A stretch of DNA of 64,000 nucleotides, from contig NZ_QTJX01000001.1 of assembly GCF_003382275.1 (NCBI RefSeq), positions 1,488,001 to 1,552,000 of the forward strand. Direction: 5' to 3'. The notes beneath the pieces are model-generated. The model searched no databases. It had not been told where the DNA came from and saw only the letters and a program-made list of their open reading frames with translations. Below are positions 17,986 through 26,389 of the stretch, one piece after another (the stretch's first letter is position 1; every line of letters starts with the position of its first letter). Made by a program: the position numbers and the translations under genes. Origin of the DNA: Flagellimonas nanhaiensis (GTDB lineage Bacteria; Bacteroidota; Bacteroidia; Flavobacteriales; Flavobacteriaceae).

Positions 17986-18039
17986 CCTGAAAAGGGGAAG
18001 CATTTTAAACACTAATCATTAACTATATTCAACCTCCCC
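17986..18039. repeat. Intergenic stem-loop element, copy 2
   Basis: On the plus strand: CCTGAAAAGGGGAAGCATT, TTAAACACTA, then an AT-rich loop and CCTCCCCA. The part 17986-18015 aligns with 17214-17241 (CCTG, GGGAAG, TTAAACACTA in the same order). The pairing GGGGA/TCCCC is weaker than in copy 1. It starts eight bases after the stop of the DUF3347 gene (minus strand) and 86 bases before the start of the membrane protein at 17900. Confidence 0.45.
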
Positions 18040-18047
18040 AATCAGCT

Positions 18048-18569
18048 TTACTTTTCGATGATGGCTGTCACTTTTCCACAGCTTAGCATTTTTGCTCCAT
18101 AATATGGGTTGCGGATGTCCTTAATGGCAGATAACCAATAAGCACCTCCGTTCAAGGCCATGGGGCAGAAATCCTTATAGATTTTTCCCGATGTAACGGT
18201 TCCTTTCAACAAGGGTTCCATTTCATTGCTCAAATCGGAAAAAGCCTTTCGCTGTCTCTCTAAATTATCGGTAGCAGCGATTTTTTGCGAGGCCGCCAAT
18301 GCCGCTTCGGAACCCTCGATTTTTTCTAGCGCTTCGTTCAACATAACCGCTCCCTTTTGGGTATCGCCCGGATTGGAACCGACCAAGTCATTTTTAATGT
18401 GCTCGTAATGTTCGTAGGCATTGGCGATGTTCTTGTCGTTAAATTCCAACTCGACCACTTTCATCTCCATCTTGCTATGGTCATGGTTCAGTTCTATTTT
18501 GTGCTGTGCGTAGCCCATTGTAGTCCCCAACATGAGCAGGGTTACTACACCATGTTTTAAATTCTTCAT
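18048..18569 (-). CDS. Secreted DUF3347 protein
   Basis: A 173-residue exported protein with a signal peptide (LLMLGTTMGYAQ), a short His/Met stretch (HDHSKMEMK), and a DUF3347 domain. The domain is helical with the C-terminal signature DFCPMALNGGAYWLSAIKDI, then NPYYGAKMLSCGK. The CPM and MxxC residues are shared with 19042-19671 and with the tail of CusB (9150-10970), and are likely metal ligands. DUF3347 domains occur mostly in Bacteroidota copper and heavy-metal loci. The heme-binding protein gene is 16 bases upstream. Confidence 0.88.
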   Translation of the reverse strand: MKNLKHGVVTLLMLGTTMGYAQHKIELNHDHSKMEMKVVELEFNDKNIANAYEHYEHIKNDLVGSNPGDTQKGAVMLNEALEKIEGSEAALAASQKIAATDNLERQRKAFSDLSNEMEPLLKGTVTSGKIYKDFCPMALNGGAYWLSAIKDIRNPYYGAKMLSCGKVTAIIEK

Positions 18570-18585
18570 TTATTGGATTTTTAGT

Positions 18586-19041
18586 TTATAAACTGTCCTT
18601 TAATTTTGAAACCCAATCGAGAACGGTTTTCCTCTTGTCCTCCGAAAGTTTTGCTTCCCTATGAATTAGTGTATAAGACCAAAGGGGCATTTCTCCATTT
18701 TCTATCTGACTTATGATCGATTTTAACTTGCTGTTCTTTCTTCTGTTTGAATAATCGGCCCATTCGTTAAAATTCAATTCTTCCTTGCCATGGGTAACAT
18801 GATCCTCCAAAAACCAGGCAACGGGTTGCACTTTGTTGTACCAAGGATAATCCGTGTTGTTGCTATGGCAATCGTAGCAAGAGGTCTTGATGATGTTCTC
18901 CACTTGTTTCGGTACATCGTTCACAAGCATAAAGTCAGTTTTTGGTATTGTGTCGCTTTGGTTTCGGGAAGTGGGAAAAAACTGTATCCCCACAAACCCG
19001 ACCAAAAACACTAGTGCTATGATTTTTATACTTTTCTTCAC
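18586..19041 (-). CDS. Small heme-binding-domain protein
   Basis: A 151-residue protein with an N-terminal signal or anchor (IIALVFLVGFVGIQFF). The mature part has one c-type heme motif CYDCH near residue 55 in SCYDCHSNNTDYPWYNKVQP, then HVTHGKEELNFNEW and a conserved final GEMPLWSYTLIHREAKLS. This is the Haem_bd type of small monoheme protein found in Bacteroidota. Distal Met is supplied within NGEMPLW or nearby. Likely periplasmic electron carrier. It lies between the two DUF3347 genes, abutting the upstream one (stop and start adjacent). Confidence 0.88.
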   Translation of the reverse strand: MKKSIKIIALVFLVGFVGIQFFPTSRNQSDTIPKTDFMLVNDVPKQVENIIKTSCYDCHSNNTDYPWYNKVQPVAWFLEDHVTHGKEELNFNEWADYSNRRKNSKLKSIISQIENGEMPLWSYTLIHREAKLSEDKRKTVLDWVSKLKDSL

Positions 19042-19671
19042 TTAGTTGATTTCCCTTTGTACTTTTCCACAAGTGAGCATCTTATCCCCGAAATATGGAT
19101 TTTTGATTTCTTCATTCATGCTTAGCCAGGCACCTCCTTTGTTGTTATCATACATTGGGCAATATTGTTCATACAAAGTATTTTCTGTACCAGTAATGGC
19201 GACCATATCGACTACATCTTTGCTCAAGGTTTTAAAGTGCTCACGTTGATGCCCGATGTCACTTTTCGCGATATGTTCTGCATGTTCGGTGGCATCTTCA
19301 ATAATGTCTTTCAGCTCATCCTGCTGTTCATCACTGAATTTGCTCGTATCGAAGTTCTTTAGGCTGCCTTCAAGCTTTTCTCCTGCCTTTGCGGCCCCAT
19401 CTTTGTCATCGGACACAAGAGCATTCTTTAGCGTCAGATAGTCAGCGATGACTTCAGATGACATCATTGCCATTTCGCCATGATTCATGTTGTCATGGTC
19501 CATTTGCGAATGGTCTTCCATAGCGCCATCCATATGGCCGCTGTCCTCCATTTGTTCTGTTTGGTGACCTTCTTGGTTTTCCTGCACTTTTTTCTTGTCT
19601 TTGCAAGATGTGGCCGATAGGGTTATGATTGCCATGGCCAAAATTCCAGTTGTTACATTTGATTTTCTCAT
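19042..19671 (-). CDS. DUF3347 lipoprotein with His/Met-rich head
   Basis: A 209-residue lipoprotein: lipobox at LSATSC (Cys 23), then a His/Met/Asp-rich segment ([20 protein letters not shown], followed by [17 protein letters not shown]) and a DUF3347 domain. The C-terminus has [20 protein letters not shown] then [14 protein letters not shown]. The metal-rich head and the CPM/MLTC residues suggest a periplasmic copper-binding protein. It overlaps nothing and abuts the heme-protein gene, so expression is probably coupled. Confidence 0.88.
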   Translation of the reverse strand: MRKSNVTTGILAMAIITLSATSCKDKKKVQENQEGHQTEQMEDSGHMDGAMEDHSQMDHDNMNHGEMAMMSSEVIADYLTLKNALVSDDKDGAAKAGEKLEGSLKNFDTSKFSDEQQDELKDIIEDATEHAEHIAKSDIGHQREHFKTLSKDVVDMVAITGTENTLYEQYCPMYDNNKGGAWLSMNEEIKNPYFGDKMLTCGKVQREIN

Positions 19672-19692
19672 GATTGTTGAATTTGATGTTAA

Positions 19693-20166
19693 TTATAGTT
19701 TTACATTTTGCTGTTCAATAGTGTCGAGCAATTTTTTCAAGATGTTCTTTGTGTTTTTGGCCACCTCTATTATTTCTTTCTTCTTTGCGGAAGACCAAGT
19801 CGAATCTGTATCTTCTATCGACACTTCGATAATCGTATTATTTTCCACTTCCTTAATGGTTACATTGCACGGAAAAAGAACGCTCATTTGAATATCATTT
19901 GAAATCAGTTTTAATGCAGTTTCTTTTTCACATACCATTAGAATGAGGTGCCGAGGCATCTTTTCCATATCTGAACTGAGATACTCGCGCACGTCAAATT
20001 CACCAACAAGGTCAAGACCTAACTTTTTAATGCCATTTTTTACGTTTTGTACGGTTTCCTCAAATGTCAAACTACCGTACCTCCGCGTAATGCAATAAGG
20101 GGTACTCTGACTTTCTGAATAATTTTGTTGCGAGACCCATTCGCTTTTACCCTTATTATTTTCCAT
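19693..20166 (-). CDS. DUF302-domain protein
   Basis: A 157-residue cytoplasmic protein. Residues 25-115 match the DUF302 fold: YGSLTFEETVQNVKNGIKKL, DLVGEFDVREYL, then VLFPCNVTIKEVENNTIIEV. It shares the order of elements and the LPCNV/FPCNV strand with the next gene (20178-20564), but is longer and more diverged, with a substrate-site region lacking the usual CNP. DUF302 proteins have no firmly assigned role; a link to redox stress is often proposed. The two genes are 12 bases apart. Confidence 0.75.
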   Translation of the reverse strand: MENNKGKSEWVSQQNYSESQSTPYCITRRYGSLTFEETVQNVKNGIKKLGLDLVGEFDVREYLSSDMEKMPRHLILMVCEKETALKLISNDIQMSVLFPCNVTIKEVENNTIIEVSIEDTDSTWSSAKKKEIIEVAKNTKNILKKLLDTIEQQNVKL

Positions 20167-20177
20167 ATTTATCCCTT

Positions 20178-20564
20178 CTAAAGTTTCTCGATCACATTTT
20201 CCAATTTGGCGGTAATATCATTTGCGATTTCAGCCAATATTTCATTGTCGACTGCTTGCATTGAAGCCATTGGATTTACCGCCGCCACTTCTACATTCCC
20301 TTTCGATACGTCCTGCACGATTACATTGCAAGGCAACATGGTACCTATCTTATCTTCGGCTTCCAGTGCCTTATGGGCATAGGGCGGATTACAGGCACCG
20401 AGGATCTTGTACTTTTTAAAATCAACATCCAGTTTCTTTTTCAGGGTTTCCTTGACATCGATTTCGGTCAAGATGCCAAAACCCTCTTTTTTCAGTTCTT
20501 CCGTTACTCTCTCGATTACCTTATCAAAGTCTTCGTTAAGGGTCTTGTTGAAATAATATTCCAT
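20178..20564 (-). CDS. DUF302-domain protein
   Basis: A 128-residue cytoplasmic protein that is essentially one DUF302 domain: NEDFDKVIERVTEELKKEGF, ILTEIDVKETLKKK, ILGACNPPYAHKALEAEDK, TMLPCNVIVQDV and a final AEIANDITAKLENV. The ACNPPYAHKAL stretch is the strongly conserved signature. It lies four bases from the SHOCT protein gene downstream, so the pair is likely translated from one message. Biochemical function is unknown; members often sit in sulfur- or metal-stress clusters. Confidence 0.88.
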   Translation of the reverse strand: MEYYFNKTLNEDFDKVIERVTEELKKEGFGILTEIDVKETLKKKLDVDFKKYKILGACNPPYAHKALEAEDKIGTMLPCNVIVQDVSKGNVEVAAVNPMASMQAVDNEILAEIANDITAKLENVIEKL

Positions 20565-20568
20565 CGTT

Positions 20569-20760
20569 TTAATTTTTAGAGTTAATAGTTCGTTTTTGTT
20601 CTTCGTATTCTTCTTTGGATAGTTCGCCTTTGGCGAATCGATTGTCTAGAATTTCCATAGGATTTTCCTTGGTCCTGGAACCTCTGCTATTTCGTCCGTT
20701 ATACATAAAAAAGGCCAACACCAAAATGACCGGTATCAATACCCACCACCACATCATCAT
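20569..20760 (-). CDS. SHOCT-domain small membrane protein
   Basis: A 63-residue protein: MMMWWWVLIPVILVLAFFMY as a membrane anchor, a basic linker, then a SHOCT helix pair NPMEILDNRFAKGELSKEEY. SHOCT domains are short C-terminal modules of oligomerising or membrane proteins. Its counterpart in the plus-strand half (33305-33523) has the same architecture, with PMQILKKRFAKGEITKEEYE. It is close to the DUF302 gene and 58 bases after the Met-rich lipoprotein's stop. Confidence 0.85.
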   Translation of the reverse strand: MMMWWWVLIPVILVLAFFMYNGRNSRGSRTKENPMEILDNRFAKGELSKEEYEEQKRTINSKN

Positions 20761-20817
20761 AATTGTAGAATTTCAATAGTTATTTTCTGTTTTCAATCCA
20801 CCTCGGTATTCAAAGGC

Positions 20818-21375
20818 TTACGCTCCTTTATTTTTCATTTTTTCTTTCATCTTTTTCATCATCTCTGGATTTTTTTCCATCATTTTCTGCATCATTTCTT
20901 CCATCATATCAGGATTCTCATCCATCATATTTTTCATTCTTTCCTTCATCTGTTTTTTCATCATTTCGTTTTTGTGCATTTTTTCCATCAACATCTTACG
21001 GCCCTTTTCACTCTCCATCATCTTATCGAGCATTTTGGACTGCATCTTTTCCTTCATTTCAGGATTCTTCTCCATCATCTTCTGCATATGGGCCTGCATT
21101 TTTTCTTTCATTTCGGGATTTTTGTCCATCATCATTTTCATATCCCCAGATTCCATCTGCTCCATATGGGCTTTCATCAATAATTTTTTGGCCTCTTCAT
21201 TCTTTCTTGCCTCACTGATAAAATTGGCAAACTGCACCGGATTTGAGATAATCTCTTGATAGATGGCATTTCTATTTTCATCTACCTGCATGGTCTCGGA
21301 GGCATTGAAAGTTGATTTACAGCCAACCATCGTTGCTATTAATCCGATTGTCATTAAAATTCCTTTTGTTTTCAT
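20818..21375 (-). CDS. Methionine-rich lipoprotein
   Basis: A 185-residue lipoprotein whose C-terminal two thirds are low-complexity Met/Lys/Glu repeats built on a unit near KNPEMKEKMQ (MDKNPEMKEKMQAHMQKM, MEKNPEMKEKMQSKML, MDENPDMMEEMMQKMM, MEKNPEMMKKMKEKM). Met-rich runs of this kind bind Cu(I) in the periplasm. I place the start at 21375 (MKTKGILMTIGLIATMVGC), giving a lipobox at MVGC; the frame extends to 21435 but would overlap the APC permease gene and lose the signal peptide. The N-terminal part (IYQEIISNPVQFANFI) resembles that of the lipoprotein at 32294, with FEAIASNHSYMTEFM. Confidence 0.8.
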   Translation of the reverse strand: MKTKGILMTIGLIATMVGCKSTFNASETMQVDENRNAIYQEIISNPVQFANFISEARKNEEAKKLLMKAHMEQMESGDMKMMMDKNPEMKEKMQAHMQKMMEKNPEMKEKMQSKMLDKMMESEKGRKMLMEKMHKNEMMKKQMKERMKNMMDENPDMMEEMMQKMMEKNPEMMKKMKEKMKNKGA

Positions 21376-21394
21376 TTTTCTAATTTTTATAGAT

Positions 21395-22720
21395 TCATAC
21401 ATCATTTTTAAAATCTTCTTTTTCATCACTATCATTTCTTTTCAAAAACCATTTTTCTCCGAAAAAAATCAAGACCATTAGTAGGACCGCCACTAGTACG
21501 ACCAATACATCACTGCTTACCTTTATCCAAAGAAAAGCCCCAAGAACCACTACGTCTAGAATAATAGCAGTAATCAAAACGGCAGGATTGGCCTTAACAT
21601 CCTTACGAAGATTTTTAAACACTCCCCAATGGATTCCTATATCCATAATCAAATAAAATATAGCACCCAATGAAGCGATTCTCGTAAGATCAAATAGAAC
21701 CGTTAAGGTTATGGCCAGAATTACTGTATACACCAGCATATGTTTTTGAAGCCTGCCCGGCATACCAAAATGCTCATGGGGAATCAATTCCTTTTCGGTC
21801 AGCATTGCTGTCATTCTGGATACTGCAAAAATGCTTGCTATCACACCAGAAATTGTCGATATGATGGCGATACCCACTGTGAACCAAAGCCCATACTTGC
21901 CAAAAGCGGGGCGGGAAGCTTCTGCCAATGAATAGTCTTTCGCTGCTATGATTTCGTTTATCGAAAGATTGGAAGAGACCGCAAAAGCGACCAATAAATA
22001 GACCACCGTACAGATGAGCAAAGAAATGACAATTGAACGCCCAACATTTTTATTGGGTTTGACTATTTCATCGCCACTATTGGTAATTGTAGTGAAACCT
22101 TTGTAAGCCAAAATAGATAGAGCTAATGCTCCCAAATAATTAGTGATTGGATATTCCGTCAGACTTTCGGACGGAACTACTTCGGAGAATGAAAAACCTG
22201 CGGCCCATAGACCGCCTATGGCAAAAATGGCTATCCCACCTATTTTTAGAATGGCCATGACCAAAGAGGCCTTTCCGATAACTTTGTTGCCCGAAATATT
22301 GATAAGAAAGGCGACAATCAGCAGGAATACCCCCAAAATGGGCACCCAAACACTGTTATCATCTACATCGAACAATTGTAGAGTGTACGAGCCGAAGGTA
22401 CGTGCAACCAAACTCTCGTTGATGACCATTGACAAGGCCATCAACAACGCTCCGGAAGCTGTCAATGCACTTTTACCATATATCTTCTTGAGATACATGG
22501 CGATACCGCCCGCAGAGGGATAGGCATTGGACATCTTAACATACGAATAGGCACTAAAACCCGAGATAATGGCCCCCAGCAAAAACGCATAGGGAAACCA
22601 CTGACCAGACAATTCTGCTACCTGCCCTAACAGCGCGAAGATACCTGCGCCAATCATTACCCCCGTTCCTAGAGATACGGCACCGGTCAAACTCAGGCTA
22701 TTTTTTTTGTATTGTCCCAT
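21395..22720 (-). CDS. APC-superfamily amino-acid permease
   Basis: A 441-residue protein with about twelve membrane helices. It has the typical N-terminal SLGTGVMIGAGIFALLGQVA of APC transporters and, in helix 6, YKGFTTITNSGDEIVKPNKN in the family position. The substrate is not clear; relatives import amino acids or polyamines. It begins three bases past the stop of the multicopper-oxidase gene, so it belongs to the same operon as the copper genes despite having no obvious metal role. The C-terminal tail is short and charged. Confidence 0.88.
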   Translation of the reverse strand: MGQYKKNSLSLTGAVSLGTGVMIGAGIFALLGQVAELSGQWFPYAFLLGAIISGFSAYSYVKMSNAYPSAGGIAMYLKKIYGKSALTASGALLMALSMVINESLVARTFGSYTLQLFDVDDNSVWVPILGVFLLIVAFLINISGNKVIGKASLVMAILKIGGIAIFAIGGLWAAGFSFSEVVPSESLTEYPITNYLGALALSILAYKGFTTITNSGDEIVKPNKNVGRSIVISLLICTVVYLLVAFAVSSNLSINEIIAAKDYSLAEASRPAFGKYGLWFTVGIAIISTISGVIASIFAVSRMTAMLTEKELIPHEHFGMPGRLQKHMLVYTVILAITLTVLFDLTRIASLGAIFYLIMDIGIHWGVFKNLRKDVKANPAVLITAIILDVVVLGAFLWIKVSSDVLVVLVAVLLMVLIFFGEKWFLKRNDSDEKEDFKNDV

Positions 22721-22723
22721 GTG

Positions 22724-25108
22724 TTAAAATCGCATTGAAAGTCCGCCTCCCCAACCGAAACGGTTGTCGTAACTGCCCATTAAGGAAAAATCTCTGCTCA
22801 GGACATATTCCAATCCTACTTGCCAGGTCTGCTCTTGTTCAAAATCGGTTCCCGGTTCAAAATCATTGACCCAGCCAAAATCCATTTGATATTCGTATTC
22901 GCCAAAAAGGGCGAGTCTCTGAAAGATCATCGTAGCCGTCGAAAATGAAATCGTCGGCCGTAGTTTATTATCGATGCGTAGATCAGAATCTATCAACAAT
23001 GGCAAGAAGTACCGGATACCCACTACTCCCGTGGTGCCTATTTCATCCATACTATCTTCCATTTCGTTTTCGACATTTACCCCACCGAAAACACGGAAAT
23101 AACTGTTCAGCCATCGTTCATAGGTAAATTCGGCTTCCAAGTTCTCGTTCCATCCATATTCCGCTCGCAATATGAACTGGTTTCGGATGTTCGTAGTGGT
23201 CAGAAAAAACTCGCCCATGTGGCTGGCACCCGTAACCTCACCCCATGTCCACATATGGTCGGCCTCGGTGGTCAGGTTGGATAAGGGATACCCTTTCAAT
23301 CGTTCATCCCTTGGGGTGTCATAGCTGAATACCCTTGCCATACCACTGTTGATATGGTACAGTACGTGGCAATGAAAGAACCAGTCGCCATATTCATTGG
23401 CATCGAATTCGATGACCACTTTTTGCATCGGGGCCACGTTGACCGTATGTTTTAAGGGCGAATATTCGCCGTGTTCGTTCAGTACCCTGAAAAAGTGTCC
23501 GTGTAGGTGCATCGGGTGGTGCATCATGGTCAGGTTGTTCAAAGTAATGCGCACTACTTCGCCTTGTTCAATTTTTATTTTATCGGTTTCTGAAAGCGGA
23601 ACCCCGTTGATGCTCCATACGTAACGGTTCATGTTTCCCGTAAGGTTGAACAGCATTTCCCTAACAGGTTTGTTGTCTTCGTATACCGTTTTTCCGGGTG
23701 CTTTGAGATAGTTGTAGTTAAATTCCGGATTGCCCCCGGTTTTCATGGCATCGCCAATGACCTTGTCGGCGGGCAGCACATAGCCCATTTTCATATCCAT
23801 TTTATCGTCTTTCATCTCCATTTTGGCATGATCCGTCTTATCCTTTGGCATTTTCATCTTACCCCCTTCATCTTCCATCTTTTGGTCATTCTTCTGCATT
23901 TGATCTTCTTTTTGCATATCCATTTTGGAATGGTCCATTTTCATACCGCCCATATCCATCGCATATTTTTTCATCACTTTGATGGAATCGTTTTTGGAGG
24001 GATTGAATTTGGCCGCGGGTGCACCCATCTTCATGTCCATCGACATCATGTTTTCCATTAGTTTGATAAGGTCGGGTATAGGTACCGTGGGGGCTTCCAA
24101 AACATCGCCCGTCCCTAGATAGGCGGAAGCCTGACCAGATCCGTCCTGAGAAGTGGCACGTATTTCAAGTTTTCCGCTTTGTGGTATGGTCACTATAAAA
24201 TCATAGGTCTCGGCCACACCGATAAGGGTCTTGTTCTGTTTTACCGGCACTACATCAAGGCCGTCGGCAGAGACCAACATAGGGTCATTACCACCAAATG
24301 TCAGCCAGAAATAGGAAGCTGCGGCCGCATTTACGAAGCGCAATCGTACCCGTTCGCCGGGATTGAAATCAGGGTATTCATTAGAAGATTTTCCATTTAT
24401 AAAAAACAGGTCGTAATAATTGTCCAATATGGCCATATCGGGCATACGCTGCCACATCATTTTTAGTTTCGCACCTACCGCACCTTTTGAGATTACCTTG
24501 TCCCAACTTTGAACCTGGTCCTTTTTGATTAGGTACCACTCATTGCCTCGTTTAAGGTTTCTCAGTTGTGTCTTGGGATTTTCATCCATCCAATCCGAAA
24601 GTATCAGTACCAAATCTTTGTCATACTCAAGATTTGTTTCTTTGGGATTGATCTGGATGGAGCCATAAACACCACGTTGTTCCTGTAAACCCGTATGGGA
24701 ATGGTACCAATACGTGCCCGACTGTTTCAGCGCAAATTTGTATTGTTGGGTCTCGCCGGGTTCAATTGGTGGCGTTGTAAGGTAAGGTACGCCGTCGTAG
24801 AAGTTGGGCAGTATCAACCCATGCCAGTGTACCGAGGTTTCGACATCCATCGTATTGGTTACGTTGATAATGGCAAACTCGCCCTCGTTGAATTCGAGAT
24901 TGGGTCCAGGAATACCACCATTGATCGTCATGGCCTTCACATCTTTTCCGGTATAGTTGACCGTTTCGTAACCAATGGTCAAATCATAGACCCGTTCAGG
25001 CCAATTATCCACATTTTCTTCGCTTTCATTGGATACTAATTGTGCGGCAATGTTGCACGAAATGAGAAGTACCAACAACACTGTAATTTTTCTGATCATG
25101 ATTCTCAT
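22724..25108 (-). CDS. Multicopper oxidase fused to a CopB-like outer-membrane barrel
   Basis: A 794-residue exported protein. Signal peptide about 1-22. Residues 30-350 and 450-620 are cupredoxin domains with the copper motifs VHWHGLI (94-96), YWYHSHTG (133-140), HHPMHLHGH (530-538) and FHCHVLYHINSGM (578-590), all complete for a type-1/2/3 centre. Between domains two and three (about 352-445) lies a Met/His/Asp-rich stretch such as MGGMKMDHSKMDMQKED. Residues 629-794 resemble CopB (LRAEYGWNENLEAEFTYER, then barrel strands to GGGLSMRF), ending in Phe as outer-membrane barrels do. Likely oxidises Cu(I) in the periplasm and is tethered to the outer membrane. Start could be the Met at 25099. 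Confidence 0.92.
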   Translation of the reverse strand: MRIMIRKITVLLVLLISCNIAAQLVSNESEENVDNWPERVYDLTIGYETVNYTGKDVKAMTINGGIPGPNLEFNEGEFAIINVTNTMDVETSVHWHGLILPNFYDGVPYLTTPPIEPGETQQYKFALKQSGTYWYHSHTGLQEQRGVYGSIQINPKETNLEYDKDLVLILSDWMDENPKTQLRNLKRGNEWYLIKKDQVQSWDKVISKGAVGAKLKMMWQRMPDMAILDNYYDLFFINGKSSNEYPDFNPGERVRLRFVNAAAASYFWLTFGGNDPMLVSADGLDVVPVKQNKTLIGVAETYDFIVTIPQSGKLEIRATSQDGSGQASAYLGTGDVLEAPTVPIPDLIKLMENMMSMDMKMGAPAAKFNPSKNDSIKVMKKYAMDMGGMKMDHSKMDMQKEDQMQKNDQKMEDEGGKMKMPKDKTDHAKMEMKDDKMDMKMGYVLPADKVIGDAMKTGGNPEFNYNYLKAPGKTVYEDNKPVREMLFNLTGNMNRYVWSINGVPLSETDKIKIEQGEVVRITLNNLTMMHHPMHLHGHFFRVLNEHGEYSPLKHTVNVAPMQKVVIEFDANEYGDWFFHCHVLYHINSGMARVFSYDTPRDERLKGYPLSNLTTEADHMWTWGEVTGASHMGEFFLTTTNIRNQFILRAEYGWNENLEAEFTYERWLNSYFRVFGGVNVENEMEDSMDEIGTTGVVGIRYFLPLLIDSDLRIDNKLRPTISFSTATMIFQRLALFGEYEYQMDFGWVNDFEPGTDFEQEQTWQVGLEYVLSRDFSLMGSYDNRFGWGGGLSMRF

Positions 25109-25171
25109 TTTTGTGGTTTATAATATTTTATTTTATTCAGTCGAGATACCTTACTCCTATCGATACGGACA

Positions 25172-26389
25172 TTAACTCCTTAGATAATTGATAATGGCCG
25201 ACTGCACAAAGTAGCCCTTGATGGATTCAATTCGATTGATTTGAAACCTAAGCTGAAGCTCTTGAATATCGAGCACATCGTTAAAATCGATGGTTCCGGT
25301 CTCGTAGCTTTTGATAAGGATTTCCTCCCCGTCCTTGGCCTGTCCGATATTTTTTGTTTGGGTCCTAAAACGAATCCTGGCAGCCATTCTGTTGTTAATG
25401 GCCTCGCTCAAAAGTGTTTCGAGCTTGTTTCTTCGTTCTTGCTTTTGGGCGGTTATTTCCTCTTGCCTTAATTTGTTCTGTTGGGAAATGGATTTGTATT
25501 TATTGTTGAATATCGGGATGGACACCGATACCATCGGCATCAAGATGTCCTTTCCGTTATCATCGAAAGACATATCAGGCCTTTCGGCAACGGGTACGTA
25601 ATCCAATCCGAAACCAAGATTCGGTAAGGCTTCTTTTTGGTTCAAGATTTCAGATTGTTCGACCGACTCGTACAACTTGTCATACTTTAAAAGTTCAGGA
25701 TGCAGGTCAAGGCTTCCTTCTTCCGTTATCGGGTCTTGTTCGGGTACCGTAAGCCCTTCGTAAACTTCGACTTGTGTTTGTTCGTCCCTATTCAATAGAT
25801 TGTTGAACAGCGTTTGTTCGGCCAAATACTCCTGTTCCAAAACTTCTTTTTGCTGAAGCAGTTCGTTCTGCCGAATCTGCAAGCGCAACACATCTACTGC
25901 GGAGGCATTACCAACTTCTACCGAGGTCAAGGCCAATCGTTCATAGGTTTCCAGCAATTCTATATTTTCGTCCAAAACGCTTTGCTTCGCCCTTATCGAG
26001 AATAATCGGTAATAGGACTGAGATACCGACAACGCCAATTTTCTTTTGACGATGACCAGCTCTTCGTATTGGGCATCGGCCAATGAACTTGCATAATTTT
26101 CACGGGCGGTAATGGTACCGAACCACGGGATCATCTGTTTTGCCGAGAACCGTGCTTTCTGTGCTCCGGTCCGTGTTTCGGGCTCGCTTACGAAAAGTCC
26201 GGCACTTACCTCCGTATTGGGCAAAGTATTGACCTCGTTCACTCTTTCGGAGGCAATATTGTACCGCAGCTCAAAAGCCTGGATTTCCGGATTGTTGAGT
26301 TCGGCCTGTTGGATAAGGCTTTCCAGTTCCTGTCCGTTCACAGAAGCGATGGATACTATTCCGATCAATATGTATAGGTATTTCTTCAT
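25172..26389 (-). CDS. TolC-family outer-membrane factor
   Basis: A 405-residue protein with a signal peptide (YLYILIGIVSIASVNG) and the long coiled-coil pattern of TolC/CusC channels (RYNIASERVNEVNTLP; EITAQKQERRNKLETLLS). ATG at 26389 overlaps the TGA of cusA by four bases (ATGA), so translation is probably coupled. It is the outer-membrane exit of the RND pump whose inner-membrane part is the upstream gene. The longer frame to 26425 would start inside cusA and spoil the signal peptide. There is a lone C-terminal helix and no lipobox, unlike E. coli CusC. Confidence 0.9.
   Translation of the reverse strand: MKKYLYILIGIVSIASVNGQELESLIQQAELNNPEIQAFELRYNIASERVNEVNTLPNTEVSAGLFVSEPETRTGAQKARFSAKQMIPWFGTITARENYASSLADAQYEELVIVKRKLALSVSQSYYRLFSIRAKQSVLDENIELLETYERLALTSVEVGNASAVDVLRLQIRQNELLQQKEVLEQEYLAEQTLFNNLLNRDEQTQVEVYEGLTVPEQDPITEEGSLDLHPELLKYDKLYESVEQSEILNQKEALPNLGFGLDYVPVAERPDMSFDDNGKDILMPMVSVSIPIFNNKYKSISQQNKLRQEEITAQKQERRNKLETLLSEAINNRMAARIRFRTQTKNIGQAKDGEEILIKSYETGTIDFNDVLDIQELQLRFQINRIESIKGYFVQSAIINYLRS

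Noticed and set aside
20972..21259. 95-codon plus-strand frame opposite the Met-rich lipoprotein
   Set aside because: Antisense of the Met/Lys/Glu repeats, which produces long open frames by composition alone.
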